This document shows positions 19,077-27,959 of a DNA stretch of 64,000 nucleotides, one piece after another. A program made the position numbers and the translations under genes. Source of the DNA: Ignavibacteriota bacterium (GTDB lineage Bacteria > Bacteroidota > Ignavibacteria > Ignavibacteriales > Ignavibacteriaceae); NCBI GenBank assembly GCA_013285405.1, contig CP053446.1, positions 248,001 through 312,000 of the forward strand, read 5' to 3'. Under the pieces are notes generated by a model. It did not search any database. It was not told where the DNA came from and saw nothing but the letters and a program-made list of their open reading frames with translations. Positions within the stretch are counted from its first letter, which is position 1. Each line of letters begins with the position of its first letter.

Positions 19077-19577
19077 ATGTCAACTAAGAAAATGCAGGAT
19101 GCACTTAACAAGCAGTTAACTGACGAACTTTATTCATCATATTTGTATTTATCAATAGCTGCTCATTTCGAAGAACAAAGTTTAAAGGGGTTCGCAAACT
19201 GGTTCAGAATTCAATCGCAGGAAGAATACGGACACGCAATGAAGTTTTATAATTTTATTATACGAACCGACGGCAGAGTAATTTTAACACAGATAGATGC
19301 ACCAAAGACAAGCTGGAAAAATGTTATGGATGCTTTTAAAGATACTCTAACACACGAAAAAAAAATTACAGGACTAATTCACAAGCTTGTGGATCTTTCA
19401 ATTCAATCAAAAGATTATGCAACCAATAATTTTTTGCAGTGGTTTGTTAACGAACAGGTTGAAGAAGAAGCTACTGTCGAAGAAATCATTCGTAAACTTG
19501 AAATGATTGGAGATAATAAAGGAGGCTTATATATGTTAGATCGTGAACTTGGAGCTAGAACCGCTGCAGGTAATTAG
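19077..19577 (+). CDS. ftnA: non-haem ferritin
   Basis: A 166-residue iron-storage protein that oxidises Fe(II) and stores the mineral inside a 24-subunit shell. The four-helix bundle carries ferroxidase-site residues in the expected places: E in the first helix (QLTDELYSSYLYLSIAAHFEEQSLKGF), E and H in QSQEEYGHAMKFY, and E residues in NEQVEEEATVEEI. It lacks the haem-binding methionine context of bacterioferritin. AGCAAGAGGC lies just before the start. It stands alone, followed by a bidirectional terminator shared with the converging VapBC pair. Confidence 0.93.
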   Translation: MSTKKMQDALNKQLTDELYSSYLYLSIAAHFEEQSLKGFANWFRIQSQEEYGHAMKFYNFIIRTDGRVILTQIDAPKTSWKNVMDAFKDTLTHEKKITGLIHKLVDLSIQSKDYATNNFLQWFVNEQVEEEATVEEIIRKLEMIGDNKGGLYMLDRELGARTAAGN

Positions 19578-19599
19578 AGATCTGAATTATTTTACATTC

Positions 19600-19632
19600 A
19601 AAAAATCCCCTTCCCAGGAAGAGGATTTTTTA
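19600..19632. terminator. bidirectional terminator between ferritin and vapC
   Basis: AAAAATCC...CTTC and GAAG...GGATTTTT pair with one internal mismatch and carry A/T runs on both sides, so it can serve the ferritin gene on the plus strand and the vapC gene on the minus strand. Confidence 0.75.
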
Positions 19633-19713
19633 TTTTAATTCTTCACATCCGCAAGCAGGAAAGCGGTTGATCTCATTGAGTGGACTTTGTTTGCTATCGG
19701 TAAGTTGATTTCT

Positions 19714-20112
19714 TCAAACCCAATTTTCGAGCTTTAAATCTTTAATCCGACTAAACTCTTTTTCATTATTTGTTACCAAGATAAGTTCCCTGCTTAATGC
19801 GATAGCAGCTATTAACAAATCCATCGCACCTATCATTTGACCATTAGCTTCGAGTTCAGCTCTTATCCTACCATAAACAACAGCATCATCCGAATTAAAA
19901 TCTAGCGTGACTAATGGCTGAAGAAATTCCTGCAATGCTATGGTATTCTCATTCGGTTTTGAACTCTTAGCTAGACCAAAATACAATTCAGCGATCGTAA
20001 TGGCAGATATCGCAACATCACCAAGTTTTATTTTAGAAAAGATTTTGATGATCGATTCTGGTTTCTTCTTGATAATGTAAATGCAGATGTTGGTATCCAG
20101 AAGATATTTCAA
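19714..20112 (-). CDS. vapC: VapC-type PIN-domain toxin
   Basis: A 132-residue PIN ribonuclease. The acidic active-site residues are D6 in MKYLLDTN, E42 in ITIAELYFG, D98 in IGAMDLLIA and a later acidic pair after VTNNEKEF. VapC toxins cut tRNA or rRNA to stop translation. It overlaps the VapB start-side neighbour by 4 bp, the standard toxin-antitoxin coupling. The pair lies between nuoF and ferritin, where nuoG would be expected in an intact complex I operon. Confidence 0.9.
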   Translation of the reverse strand: MKYLLDTNICIYIIKKKPESIIKIFSKIKLGDVAISAITIAELYFGLAKSSKPNENTIALQEFLQPLVTLDFNSDDAVVYGRIRAELEANGQMIGAMDLLIAAIALSRELILVTNNEKEFSRIKDLKLENWV

Positions 20113-20342
20113 AAAAACAATCCTTTTCGCTCTTCTAAAGTTGGCTGAGTTCTTTCTGTCATAAAATCATCTGAGAATTTTTCTAAACTTGCAAACATCA
20201 AATCCCACTTTTCTAATTTAGGTAACAGGATAATTGCATCACCGATTCTGGTGATATAAGTTTCCTTACCTTTCAATCTATAAGATTTGGGTAAACGTAC
20301 TGCCTGACTTTGTCCGTTTTTAAATATTTTCGCTATATCCAT
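20109..20342 (-). CDS. vapB: VapB-type antitoxin (AbrB/SpoVT fold)
   Basis: A 77-residue antitoxin. The N-terminal swapped-hairpin DNA-binding domain reads MDIAKIFKNGQSQAVRLPKSYRL, and the C-terminal tail (residues ~50-77) should wrap around and block VapC. It probably represses its own operon. Two exact copies of AATATATACT lie just upstream (20355-20364 and 20368-20377), within the promoter, and could be the operator. Confidence 0.88.
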   Translation of the reverse strand: MDIAKIFKNGQSQAVRLPKSYRLKGKETYITRIGDAIILLPKLEKWDLMFASLEKFSDDFMTERTQPTLEERKGLFF

Positions 20343-20354
20343 TACAGCCTTTCT

Positions 20355-20396
20355 AATATATACTACAAATATATACTTTAATTAATTAAAATCAAT
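20355..20396 (-). promoter_or_regulatory. vapBC promoter with direct-repeat operator candidate
   Basis: On the minus strand ATTG (20393-20396), 19 bases, then TATATTTG (20366-20373): an excellent Bacteroidota-type promoter. The direct repeat AATATATACT (20355-20364 and 20368-20377) covers the -7 region, as expected for an autorepression site. Confidence 0.65.
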
Positions 20397-20460
20397 AGAC
20401 TTATGGGTAATTAAAAAGTAAACTTGAGACGCTGGGAACTGCAGAATTTTCAGGAATTTC

Positions 20461-21783
20461 TTAATTCTTAAAATCTGCAAGCGGGAATGCAGTTTCTCTC
20501 ATCGAATGGACTTTATTCGCAACAGGTAAGCTGACTTCATTTTTAACTCTTGCTTCAAAATAATCTCTGAATCTATCCACCATAAATTTAACAGGCCATG
20601 CTGCTGCTTCACCAAGTGCACAGATAGTATTTCCTTCAATCTGGTTTGCAACTGTTATAAGTAAATCCAGATCATTTGCAGAACCATTACCGGCTAAAAT
20701 TCTTTTCAGTATTTTTTCAAGCCACCCTGTTCCTTCACGGCAAGGTGTACATTGTCCACAGCTTTCGTGATGGTAGAAGTGTGCAATTCTTGCTAGTACT
20801 TTTACGAGATCGGTATCCTCATCCATTACTATAATTCCACCGGTACCAATAGCAGAACCAACTTCTTTCAGGGACTCAGCATCCATCCTGACACCTTCGA
20901 GTTTATCTCCACGAATTGGTGGCATTGAAGTTCCGCCAGGAATAACACACAAAACTTTTTTATTATTTGGAACGCCACCGGCATAATTGTAAATAATATC
21001 CGTGAGTAGAGTACCTGTTGGAAGTTCATAAACTCCGGGTTTGTTTACATGTCCGCTAACACCAAACAACAAAGTACCGGGATGTTTTGGATGTCCGATT
21101 ATTGAAAACCATTCCCATCCTTTTTCAATTATCTGCGGAACATTTGTTATTGTTTCAACATTATTGATTGTAGTCGGACAACCCCATAAACCATTCTGCG
21201 CAGGGAACGGAGGTTTTACTCTTGGATATCCTCTTTTGCCTTCTAATGAATTCATCAATGAAGATTCCTCACCGCAAATGTAAGCACCTGCTCCTTTGTG
21301 AATATAAACATCACAGCAAAAATCAGTGCTGAAAGTTTCTTTCATCTTTACACCAAGAAAGCCTTTTGCATAAGCATCATCAATAGCTTTCTGCAATAAC
21401 TTAATCCACTTGTGATACTCACCTCTGATGTAAACGTAAGCAGTCTTTGCACCGATCGCATAACAAGTAATTATCGCTCCTTCAATCATTTGGTGAGGAT
21501 TGAATTCGAATATTTGTCTGTCTTTAAAAGAACCAGGTTCGCTTTCATCACCGTTGATGCATAGATATTTTGGCTTAACCGAAGTCTTCGGCATAAAGCT
21601 CCATTTAAGTCCACATAAAAACGCAGCACCGCCTCTTCCTCTCAATCCGGATTTTTTAACCTGATCGATTATGTCGTCAGGAGTTTTAGTGAATGCTTTC
21701 TTTGCAGCATTGTATCCGTTGTTGTTTATATAAACATCGATCAGATGCAGGTCTTGTATTTCGGGGAGAACTATTTTTTCCAT
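20461..21783 (-). CDS. nuoF: NADH-quinone oxidoreductase subunit F
   Basis: A 440-residue NADH- and FMN-binding subunit of respiratory complex I. It shows GLRGRGGAAFLCGLKWSFMP, the NADH/FMN site CNGDESEPG-like region (LCINGDESEPGSFKDR), GAGAYICGEESSLMNSLEG, and the 4Fe-4S ligands C-G-Q-C-x-x-C with a fourth Cys in GNTICALGEA. Electrons from NADH enter here and pass to the chain of clusters. It is the last nuo gene in the window; the next genes downstream are a VapBC pair and ferritin, so nuoG-N must lie elsewhere. Confidence 0.97.
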   Translation of the reverse strand: MEKIVLPEIQDLHLIDVYINNNGYNAAKKAFTKTPDDIIDQVKKSGLRGRGGAAFLCGLKWSFMPKTSVKPKYLCINGDESEPGSFKDRQIFEFNPHQMIEGAIITCYAIGAKTAYVYIRGEYHKWIKLLQKAIDDAYAKGFLGVKMKETFSTDFCCDVYIHKGAGAYICGEESSLMNSLEGKRGYPRVKPPFPAQNGLWGCPTTINNVETITNVPQIIEKGWEWFSIIGHPKHPGTLLFGVSGHVNKPGVYELPTGTLLTDIIYNYAGGVPNNKKVLCVIPGGTSMPPIRGDKLEGVRMDAESLKEVGSAIGTGGIIVMDEDTDLVKVLARIAHFYHHESCGQCTPCREGTGWLEKILKRILAGNGSANDLDLLITVANQIEGNTICALGEAAAWPVKFMVDRFRDYFEARVKNEVSLPVANKVHSMRETAFPLADFKN

Positions 21784-21792
21784 ATTAGCACG

Positions 21793-21839
21793 GTCCCCTT
21801 GCCAAAGGCATCCCTTTAGGAAAATCCCCGAAGGAGGAC
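21793..21839. repeat. interspersed hairpin element between nuoE and nuoF
   Basis: A GC-richer stretch with nested short palindromes, including CCTTTGG-type and CTCCTTCGG-type cores. The latter, on the minus strand, matches the core found at 3709 and inside fmt at 60163. It lies within the 131-bp gap between nuoE and nuoF. Confidence 0.6.
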
Positions 21840-21914
21840 TTTATTAAAAAACCATTTTCAATTTGATTATGCATTTTGTCAATAAAAGTCATTTATGATT
21901 TTTTGTTTAAATTT

Positions 21915-22415
21915 TTAAACTCCCTCTCCTTTGGAGAGGGTTGGGGTGAGGCCATTCAATATTTCCTCAACTTTTTCTTTAGAAAGATTCTCATAATAGT
22001 CTTCATTAATTGCTATCATCGGTGCCGTTCCGCAGCTACCCATACATTCAACTTCCTCAAGAGAAAATTTCTGGTCCGCAGTTACACCCATATGATCTAT
22101 CCCGAATTTATCTTTCACCTGGTTCCAGATTTCATAACCACCACGAAGCATGCATGAAACATTTGTGCAAACCTGGATATGGTATTTCCCCATCTGTTTC
22201 TGATGAAACATTGTATAGAAAGTAACTACTCCAAGAACTTCTTCAGCAGTCATTCCAAGAACGTCAGCGACTTCTTTCATCACTTCAAAACTGATATATC
22301 CATTTTGTTCCTGGGCAATATAAAGTGCAGACATAACTGCAGGCTTGCGAACAGGATATTTTTTAGTTTCCTGTTCTATTCTTCCGAGATTTTCTTGTGT
22401 GAATTTGAATTCCAT
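21915..22415 (-). CDS. nuoE: NADH-quinone oxidoreductase subunit E, with a repeat-encoded C-terminus
   Basis: A 166-residue thioredoxin-like 2Fe-2S subunit of complex I. The four cluster cysteines are in QVCTNVSCMLRGG and VECMGSCGTAP. The N-terminal helical part (KYPVRKPAVMSALYIAQEQNG) is typical. The natural end is likely ...KVEEILNGL; the final residues TPTLSKGEGV are translated from a hairpin repeat (21921-21950). It starts after a 142-bp gap from nuoD and precedes nuoF, as in other nuo operons. Confidence 0.95.
   Translation of the reverse strand: MEFKFTQENLGRIEQETKKYPVRKPAVMSALYIAQEQNGYISFEVMKEVADVLGMTAEEVLGVVTFYTMFHQKQMGKYHIQVCTNVSCMLRGGYEIWNQVKDKFGIDHMGVTADQKFSLEEVECMGSCGTAPMIAINEDYYENLSKEKVEEILNGLTPTLSKGEGV
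21921..21950. repeat. CCCTCTCC hairpin element forming the nuoE 3' end
   Basis: CCCTCTCC (21922-21929) pairs with GGAGAGGG (21933-21940), followed by TTGGGGTGAG. It lies in the nuoE reading frame on the minus strand and encodes the terminal T-P-T-L-S-K-G-E-G-V. Confidence 0.8.
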
Positions 22416-22557
22416 TTAATTAAAGCTCCAATTTTCAAATACCAAAAAACAAATAAGCACCAAAATCAAAATTCAAATATTTAAAGCAAATTTTATAATT
22501 AGAATTTAAGGATTGAATATTATTTGAAATTTGTGTTTTGATATTTGATGTTTCCAT

Positions 22558-23808
22558 TTATTTATCCGCTTCTCCCATAATCGGATCAATACTTCCAATT
22601 ATTGCAACAACATCAGATATCATTTGACCGACAACTAATTTCGGTAATGATTGCAAGTTATTAAACGAAGGTGATCGTATTTTGTTCTTCCAGGGCTTCC
22701 CATCACCTTTGCTGACGAGATAAAATCCGAGTTCTCCTTTTGATCCTTCAATAGCATGATATATTTCTCCTGCAGGAGGGTTAATCCCAAAATTCACAAT
22801 CATAAAATCATAAATCAATTCTTCCATCTTAGTATAAATTTCATCTTTTTTAGGAAGAACTTTATGCGGAATATTTGCCTGAACCGGTCCTTGCGGTATC
22901 TTGTCAAGAATTTGTTTTACGATCTCTGCACTTTCGCGGCATTCATCAAGTCTTACGAAATATCGTGCAAGACAATCTCCTTCAGTATAAGTTGGAATTC
23001 TGAAATCAATTTCATCATAACATAAATACGGTGTATTTCTTCTTAAATCAAATTCAACACCGCAAGCGCGCAGGTTTGGACCACAGAAACCCAGATCAAT
23101 TGCATCTTCTTTTGAAATGGCACCAACACCATCAACGCGTTCAATAAAAATTCTATTAGTGTTGATCAACTGTTCAATTTCAGCCAGGTTTTGTTCAAAC
23201 TGATCAATGAACCATTTTACTTTTGCTAATGCTTCCGGTTGAGCATCGTTTGCAACTCCACCAATTCGTGTATAGCTGTTTGTAAATCTAGCACCGCAAA
23301 GTATATCCCAAATATTCAGAACTTTCTCTCGTTCACGAAGAGTCCATAAAAAGATTGTCAACGCTCCAACGTCCATTGCAAAAGCACCGATTGCAACAAG
23401 ATGAGATGTAATTCTGGCAAGTTCTGCAATCATCATCCTGATATATTGAGCCCGTTTTGGAGCTTCAATTCCGGCTAACTTTTCTACAGCAAGAACCCAG
23501 GCAACATTATTTGCCATTGGTGAGATGTAATCAAGGCGGTCTGTGTGAGGAATGTATTCATAGTAGCTCATATTCTCAGCCATTTTTTCATATCCCCGAT
23601 GAAGATATCCAAGTTCCGGTACACAACCAATAATTCTCTCGCCATCTAATCTCAAAAGTAAACGAAGTACACCATGAGTTGCAGGATGCTGCGGACCCAT
23701 ATTGAGTATCATCTCATTTTCCAAAGCATCATCAATTGTAAAATCGTTTCTTGTATTCAGAAGTGCTTGTAAAATTTTCGGGTCTGTTTCTTTTTCTAAC
23801 TGTTTCAT
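22558..23808 (-). CDS. nuoD: NADH-quinone oxidoreductase subunit D
   Basis: A 416-residue subunit that helps form the quinone pocket of complex I; it is related to the large subunit of NiFe hydrogenases. Family landmarks: LNMGPQHPATHGVLRLLLRLDGE, ELGYLHRGYEKMAE, DRLDYISPMANN, GGVANDAQPE-type region, and the C-terminal SFNNLQSLPKLVVGQMISDVVAIIGSIDPIMGEADK. It is not fused to NuoC, unlike in E. coli. It lies 5 bp after nuoC and 142 bp before nuoE. Confidence 0.97.
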   Translation of the reverse strand: MKQLEKETDPKILQALLNTRNDFTIDDALENEMILNMGPQHPATHGVLRLLLRLDGERIIGCVPELGYLHRGYEKMAENMSYYEYIPHTDRLDYISPMANNVAWVLAVEKLAGIEAPKRAQYIRMMIAELARITSHLVAIGAFAMDVGALTIFLWTLREREKVLNIWDILCGARFTNSYTRIGGVANDAQPEALAKVKWFIDQFEQNLAEIEQLINTNRIFIERVDGVGAISKEDAIDLGFCGPNLRACGVEFDLRRNTPYLCYDEIDFRIPTYTEGDCLARYFVRLDECRESAEIVKQILDKIPQGPVQANIPHKVLPKKDEIYTKMEELIYDFMIVNFGINPPAGEIYHAIEGSKGELGFYLVSKGDGKPWKNKIRSPSFNNLQSLPKLVVGQMISDVVAIIGSIDPIMGEADK

Positions 23809-23813
23809 GAAAA

Positions 23814-24302
23814 TTATTTTTTGGGTAAACTCAGCGATCCGGGGATACCCATCAATGGAAAATCTTTTCTTAAAGGATAATATTCAAATTCTTCGGGCAT
23901 ATACATTCTTCTTAAATCAGGATGATTGTTGAATTTTATTCCATACATATCGAAGGTTTCTCTTTCCTGCCAGTTTGCTGCCTGCCAGATTGAAGTGACG
24001 GAATCAATCGAACAATCAGCTTCATCAACATCACATTTTAATCTCAAACGAAAGTTATGTTTCATTGAAAAAATATTATAAATAACAGTAAATCTGTCCT
24101 TTCGTGCAGCCCAATCAATGGCAGTTACATCCGAGCACCAAGTAAATTCAAGATCAGCTTCTGACTTTAAAAATCTGCAAACTTCAACGATGTATTTCTT
24201 CTCAAACTTAATTGAAAGTTCATCTCTATATTCAGTTTGTTCAAACTCAACTGAAGGAAATTTTTCTTTTAGTTTTTGAGGAATAAGTTCTTTTAAATTC
24301 AT
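23814..24302 (-). CDS. nuoC: NADH-quinone oxidoreductase subunit C
   Basis: A 162-residue peripheral-arm subunit, recognised by LEFTWCSDVTAIDW, YNIFSMKHNFRLRLKCDV and the signature ERETFDMYGIKFNNHPDLRRMYMPEEFEYYPLRKDFPL (family pattern E-R-E-x-x-D-M-x-G). It lies 5 bp after nuoB and 5 bp before nuoD, so translation is probably coupled. It is a separate subunit, as in Bacteroidota. Confidence 0.95.
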   Translation of the reverse strand: MNLKELIPQKLKEKFPSVEFEQTEYRDELSIKFEKKYIVEVCRFLKSEADLEFTWCSDVTAIDWAARKDRFTVIYNIFSMKHNFRLRLKCDVDEADCSIDSVTSIWQAANWQERETFDMYGIKFNNHPDLRRMYMPEEFEYYPLRKDFPLMGIPGSLSLPKK

Positions 24303-24307
24303 GGCAA

Positions 24308-24850
24308 TTAATTGTTTTGTAGTACGTTCAACTCCGGGACCTTGATACCTTCATCTTCGATTGTAATATTCTGAAATTGAGATGCTTTTGTTTTGCCTAT
24401 TTTATCCTGAATCATAATCAAAGCATTCAGAAGATTATCGGGACGTGGCGGACAACCAGCGAGATAAATATCAACCGGTAAAAACTGGTCAATTCCCTGC
24501 ACAACAGAATATGAGCGATACATTCCGCCCGAAGATGTACAAGCTCCCATTGCAATTACCCATTTCGGTTCAGGCATCTGGTCATAAATTTTTCTAACAA
24601 CATGTGACATTTTATAAGTGACTGTTCCGGCAACAATCATAAGATCACATTGTCGTGGTGTAAAACGCATCACTTCTGAACCAAATCTGGCTATGTCATA
24701 TTTCGGATCGCCAGCAGCCATCATTTCAATTGCACAGCAGGAAATTCCCATAGGCATAGGCCAAACAGAATTTTTTCTTGCCCAGCCAATTATTGCGTTG
24801 AGCTGTGTTGTTAAAAATCCGTTTTCTTTTATATAAGATTCTAATCCCAA
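24308..24850 (-). CDS. nuoB: NADH-quinone oxidoreductase subunit B
   Basis: A 180-residue subunit that holds cluster N2, the final electron donor to quinone. Cysteine ligands are in [12 protein letters not shown], in [13 protein letters not shown] and in [15 protein letters not shown]. The start overlaps the nuoA end by 10 bp. The membrane-arm genes are absent from this window. Confidence 0.96.
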   Translation of the reverse strand: MGLESYIKENGFLTTQLNAIIGWARKNSVWPMPMGISCCAIEMMAAGDPKYDIARFGSEVMRFTPRQCDLMIVAGTVTYKMSHVVRKIYDQMPEPKWVIAMGACTSSGGMYRSYSVVQGIDQFLPVDIYLAGCPPRPDNLLNALIMIQDKIGKTKASQFQNITIEDEGIKVPELNVLQNN

Positions 24851-25209
24851 TTGAATCCACCTTTCTTATACGCATATAAATATCCTAACTCGAGGACAAT
24901 TAAAAATAAAAGCATAGATACAAATACTGATATTCCAAATTCACCAAATAATTTTCTGAACTGAACAGCCCATGGATAAATAAATATGACTTCAAGATCA
25001 AATATGATAAAGAACATTCCTACCAGGTAATACTTAATTGAGATCCGTTGTTTTGTTGTACCCACAGGCTGCATACCACTTTCATACGTGGAAGTTTTCT
25101 GTTTGTTTGGTCGTTGCGGACCAATTAGCGTTGACGACCAGACAACAACAACACCAAAAATAAGAGCAACAGCTAAAACTAGAAACAGTGGTATATAATC
25201 TATTATCAT
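24841..25209 (-). CDS. nuoA: NADH-quinone oxidoreductase subunit A
   Basis: A 122-residue membrane subunit with three helices (about 5-27, 62-82, 92-112). The family pattern [40 protein letters not shown] is present (fixed features Y-E-S-G and D-L-E). It is the first gene of the leftward nuoABCDEF run and has a good promoter 26 bases upstream. Confidence 0.95.
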   Translation of the reverse strand: MIIDYIPLFLVLAVALIFGVVVVWSSTLIGPQRPNKQKTSTYESGMQPVGTTKQRISIKYYLVGMFFIIFDLEVIFIYPWAVQFRKLFGEFGISVFVSMLLFLIVLELGYLYAYKKGGFNWD

Positions 25210-25234
25210 TTTATAATTATCAAATAATTGAGGT

Positions 25235-25266
25235 CAAAATTATTGAAAATACAGGGTATTGTCAAA
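25235..25266 (-). promoter_or_regulatory. Bacteroidota-type promoter of the nuo operon
   Basis: On the minus strand TTTG (25263-25266), 20 bases, then TAATTTTG (25235-25242), matching both elements of the TTTG / TAnnTTTG consensus. It would start transcription ~20 bases before the nuoA ATG. Confidence 0.65.
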
Positions 25267-25350
25267 GCAAAGTTTAATATGCTTCTGCTTTTTTCAATCA
25301 CTAATGAATTACTTTAAGTTAAACTATTTTAGATATCAGGAGAGCTTTTA

Positions 25351-26073
25351 CTATTTCAATTTAATTGCGATTTGAAGGTAATTATTAATTGCGCCTAAAA
25401 ACTCATAGTTCAATTTATAAGCTGACACGATTTCAGTGAATGCTTTAAATTCGTGAGTCGGGACACCAAACTCATCGAATATTATAATATCGTCTTTGTT
25501 TAAAAATGGGTGAAGCTTAGTTAATACAAAAATAGTTGATGAATAAAGATCAGCATCTATATGAATAACCTTTCTGTTGCCGGATTTGTAATCTTGAAGA
25601 AAACCTGGAAGCGAATCCTGGAACATACCTTTGATAAAAGTAACTCGGTTATCATTAATAATCGGTGCTTGTCCCTGAGTATTATAATGCTGTTTTTTCA
25701 TTACACCAAAATCTTCCGGAAGCCCGGTGAATACATCAAACCCAAAAAAACGTGTTTCTTGATTTTTGATTTTTTCAACCCACCATTTAAATGCTGTTCC
25801 ACCAGCAACACCAAATTCAAGATAATCAATCACCTGATTTTTTATTTCTTCATTAAATACGAATTCGTGCAATTGAAATCGATTTTCATATTGAACTCAC
25901 CTATTATAAAAATCATTGAATTTTCCTTTTGGTGATGTAGAAATCCAGCGAGATAATCTGGATAAGTAAATTAAATTAAGTAAAATGCTTTCAAACGGTT
26001 TGAAAAGAATATGGAGTTTAAATCTTGAAAAGAGAGCTTTAATTTTTCGAATGAAAAAAAGTTTAATGTGCAT
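25351..26073 (-). pseudogene. TylF/macrocin O-methyltransferase-like gene interrupted by an in-frame TGA
   Basis: The continuous frame from the ATG at 26073 to the stop at 25351 covers 241 codons and is broken only by TGA at codon 59 (25897-25899). Both sides read sensibly: before it YLSRLSRWISTSPKGKFNDFYNR, after it VQYENRFQLHEFVFNEEI. The C-terminal part is a class I SAM methyltransferase with YLEFGVAGGTAFKWW (SAM site), FFGFDVFTGLPEDFG and a metal-site-like VIHIDADLYSSTIFVL...IIFDEFG, as in the macrocin O-methyltransferase family. A shorter product could start at TTG 25872 (173 residues) but would lack the N-terminal ~67 residues. Either a decayed gene or a base error; the sequence cannot decide. 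Confidence 0.7.
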
Positions 26074-26149
26074 TTTTTAAAGTGGGAGATTATTCCTATC
26101 ACAAATATAGCGTCGAAAGTCATAAAAATTTAATTAAAGGATCGTGATT

Positions 26150-27766
26150 CTAATTTTTCAACACTTTATATAACACCGAAGGTGGATTATTAAAATAAAC
26201 CACGACTTCAAGTCCAGGATGATTACTATTCGGATCAATAAGAAATTCCAAATCATTTCTGAAACTTGCTTCAACAATACCAAAGTAGAGATAATCAATA
26301 TTATTTTCATTTAACTTTTTTATAAAATCTTCATAAGAATCAGCCATTGGCATTAACTTGAATTCCATATCGAGATAATATGCAACATGTGCTTTTCGGG
26401 CTGCGACTGTTTTCCCTTTCATCTCAGGCGAAACATTTGCTTCATACCATTCACCAAGTGCTAATAACTCCGTAGGTCCCGAATTTATATTTTCTTGATT
26501 AAATGTATATGAGTTTATACTTGTAATAACAATTAAGATTGATAATATAACATATCTTAAATTCTTTGGCAGTAAACCAGATAGTTTTAACTTCTCAATA
26601 AAAAATGGTTGTATGGCTAACAAGAGATAGAATGGAATTAAAAAAATAGAGAACCGCTCGCTATAGAACACAACAAGAAGCAGTGCAAAGAAAAATAAGT
26701 TCACTATATAATATCCAGTTTCAACTTCATTCCACTTTTTATGAGGTTTTGAAATAATCAAAAAGAATATTCCCAGAATAACAAAAACACCGACAGGCCA
26801 CTCTATTAACCGTTCCATATCTTTCAGGAAATGGTCGGAGATGTTTCCAATAACAGTTGAGAAAAATAATTCCGGATCTTTTGTAATAGTTTGAGTTAAT
26901 GAATTAATATCGCTTCTTCCACTAAACCAGAACTCATCCCAGCTTATTTTTCCTTTTCCATAAATTTCGAACGCAATGTTTTTGTAATTCTCATTGTAAA
27001 AGAAAGATCCTTTTTCACTCAGGCAATAAAATCCCCACGGAGAAAACGTAACAAAAAAAACAATTCCAAATAATAACGATGCTTTAATTCTTTTTATCCA
27101 ATCAATCTTCCAATAGTTCACAAAAAGAATAATAAAAATAAAACCAGCAAGAAAAATTCCGTTATACCTTGTCAGGTAAGATAATCCACCGATAAATGCT
27201 GCGAAAATCAGATTTTTGTAATTAAACTCCCTGCATTTGAAAAAGAAAAAAAGTGTAGCGGTTGCAAGTGCATTGAAGAACATATCAGTACCAGCGCTGT
27301 AAGAATACTGAATGAATACTGTATTTACTGCAAGCAAAAATGTGACAAAAAAAGAGATTACAGGTGAGAATATATTCTTCAACATCTCAAAAGAAAAATA
27401 AATTACAATTGATGCGGATATTAAAGCGATTAAAATTCCTGCACGAAAAAAATCACCGAGTAAAAAACCGAGCAGCCCGAGTATCATCGGATAAAGAGGT
27501 CCGCGAAATGGATCCATTGGGATTTCACCGGCTAAAAATTTTTTTGCACTCGGGACAAACCCCCAGAAAAAATCAGTTTCTATTCCGTAGTCTCCGACTT
27601 TGTGAAATACAAAGCTCACAATTCCGACAACAACCAAATAAGTTAGTGCAAATATTAACGCGAAGTTTTTTTGTGATATATAATCTGCAAAATTTCTTCG
27701 GGTTACTTTTACTGATGAAGTTTCTTTTTTTGATTTATTTTTTTTTGAAGACTTTGATTTAGACAT
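26150..27766 (-). CDS. GT39/ArnT-like polyprenol-phosphate glycosyltransferase membrane protein
   Basis: A 538-residue membrane protein with a charged N-terminus (MSKSKSSKKNKSKKETSS) and about 10-12 hydrophobic segments. The first loop contains acidic residues after the first helix (GDYGIETDFFWGFVPSAKKFLAGEIPMDPFRGPLYPMILG), the layout of dolichyl-phosphate-mannose transferases and ArnT. Further on, LSYLTRYNGIFL is a common GT39/PMT_2 loop. A periplasmic domain of ~100 residues ends the protein. Likely adds a sugar from a lipid carrier to a lipid or protein on the outer face; donor and acceptor are unknown. A broken methyltransferase follows it on the same strand. Confidence 0.75.
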   Translation of the reverse strand: MSKSKSSKKNKSKKETSSVKVTRRNFADYISQKNFALIFALTYLVVVGIVSFVFHKVGDYGIETDFFWGFVPSAKKFLAGEIPMDPFRGPLYPMILGLLGFLLGDFFRAGILIALISASIVIYFSFEMLKNIFSPVISFFVTFLLAVNTVFIQYSYSAGTDMFFNALATATLFFFFKCREFNYKNLIFAAFIGGLSYLTRYNGIFLAGFIFIILFVNYWKIDWIKRIKASLLFGIVFFVTFSPWGFYCLSEKGSFFYNENYKNIAFEIYGKGKISWDEFWFSGRSDINSLTQTITKDPELFFSTVIGNISDHFLKDMERLIEWPVGVFVILGIFFLIISKPHKKWNEVETGYYIVNLFFFALLLVVFYSERFSIFLIPFYLLLAIQPFFIEKLKLSGLLPKNLRYVILSILIVITSINSYTFNQENINSGPTELLALGEWYEANVSPEMKGKTVAARKAHVAYYLDMEFKLMPMADSYEDFIKKLNENNIDYLYFGIVEASFRNDLEFLIDPNSNHPGLEVVVYFNNPPSVLYKVLKN

Positions 27767-27959
27767 TAGTAGTGTTGACTAAAATCATTAAGAAAAAAAC
27801 CATATTAAATATAATTATTTTTTTTAAGACCTGATCCTTGTAAACCTTTTCAAGTCAGTTTGAGCGGTAAAAAATTTGGCTTCATTATATAAGATTTTAT
27901 CAGTCAGTTGGAAGTGCTTATTTTTAATTGAAGAAAAATTCTAATAAATCTCTGAAATC

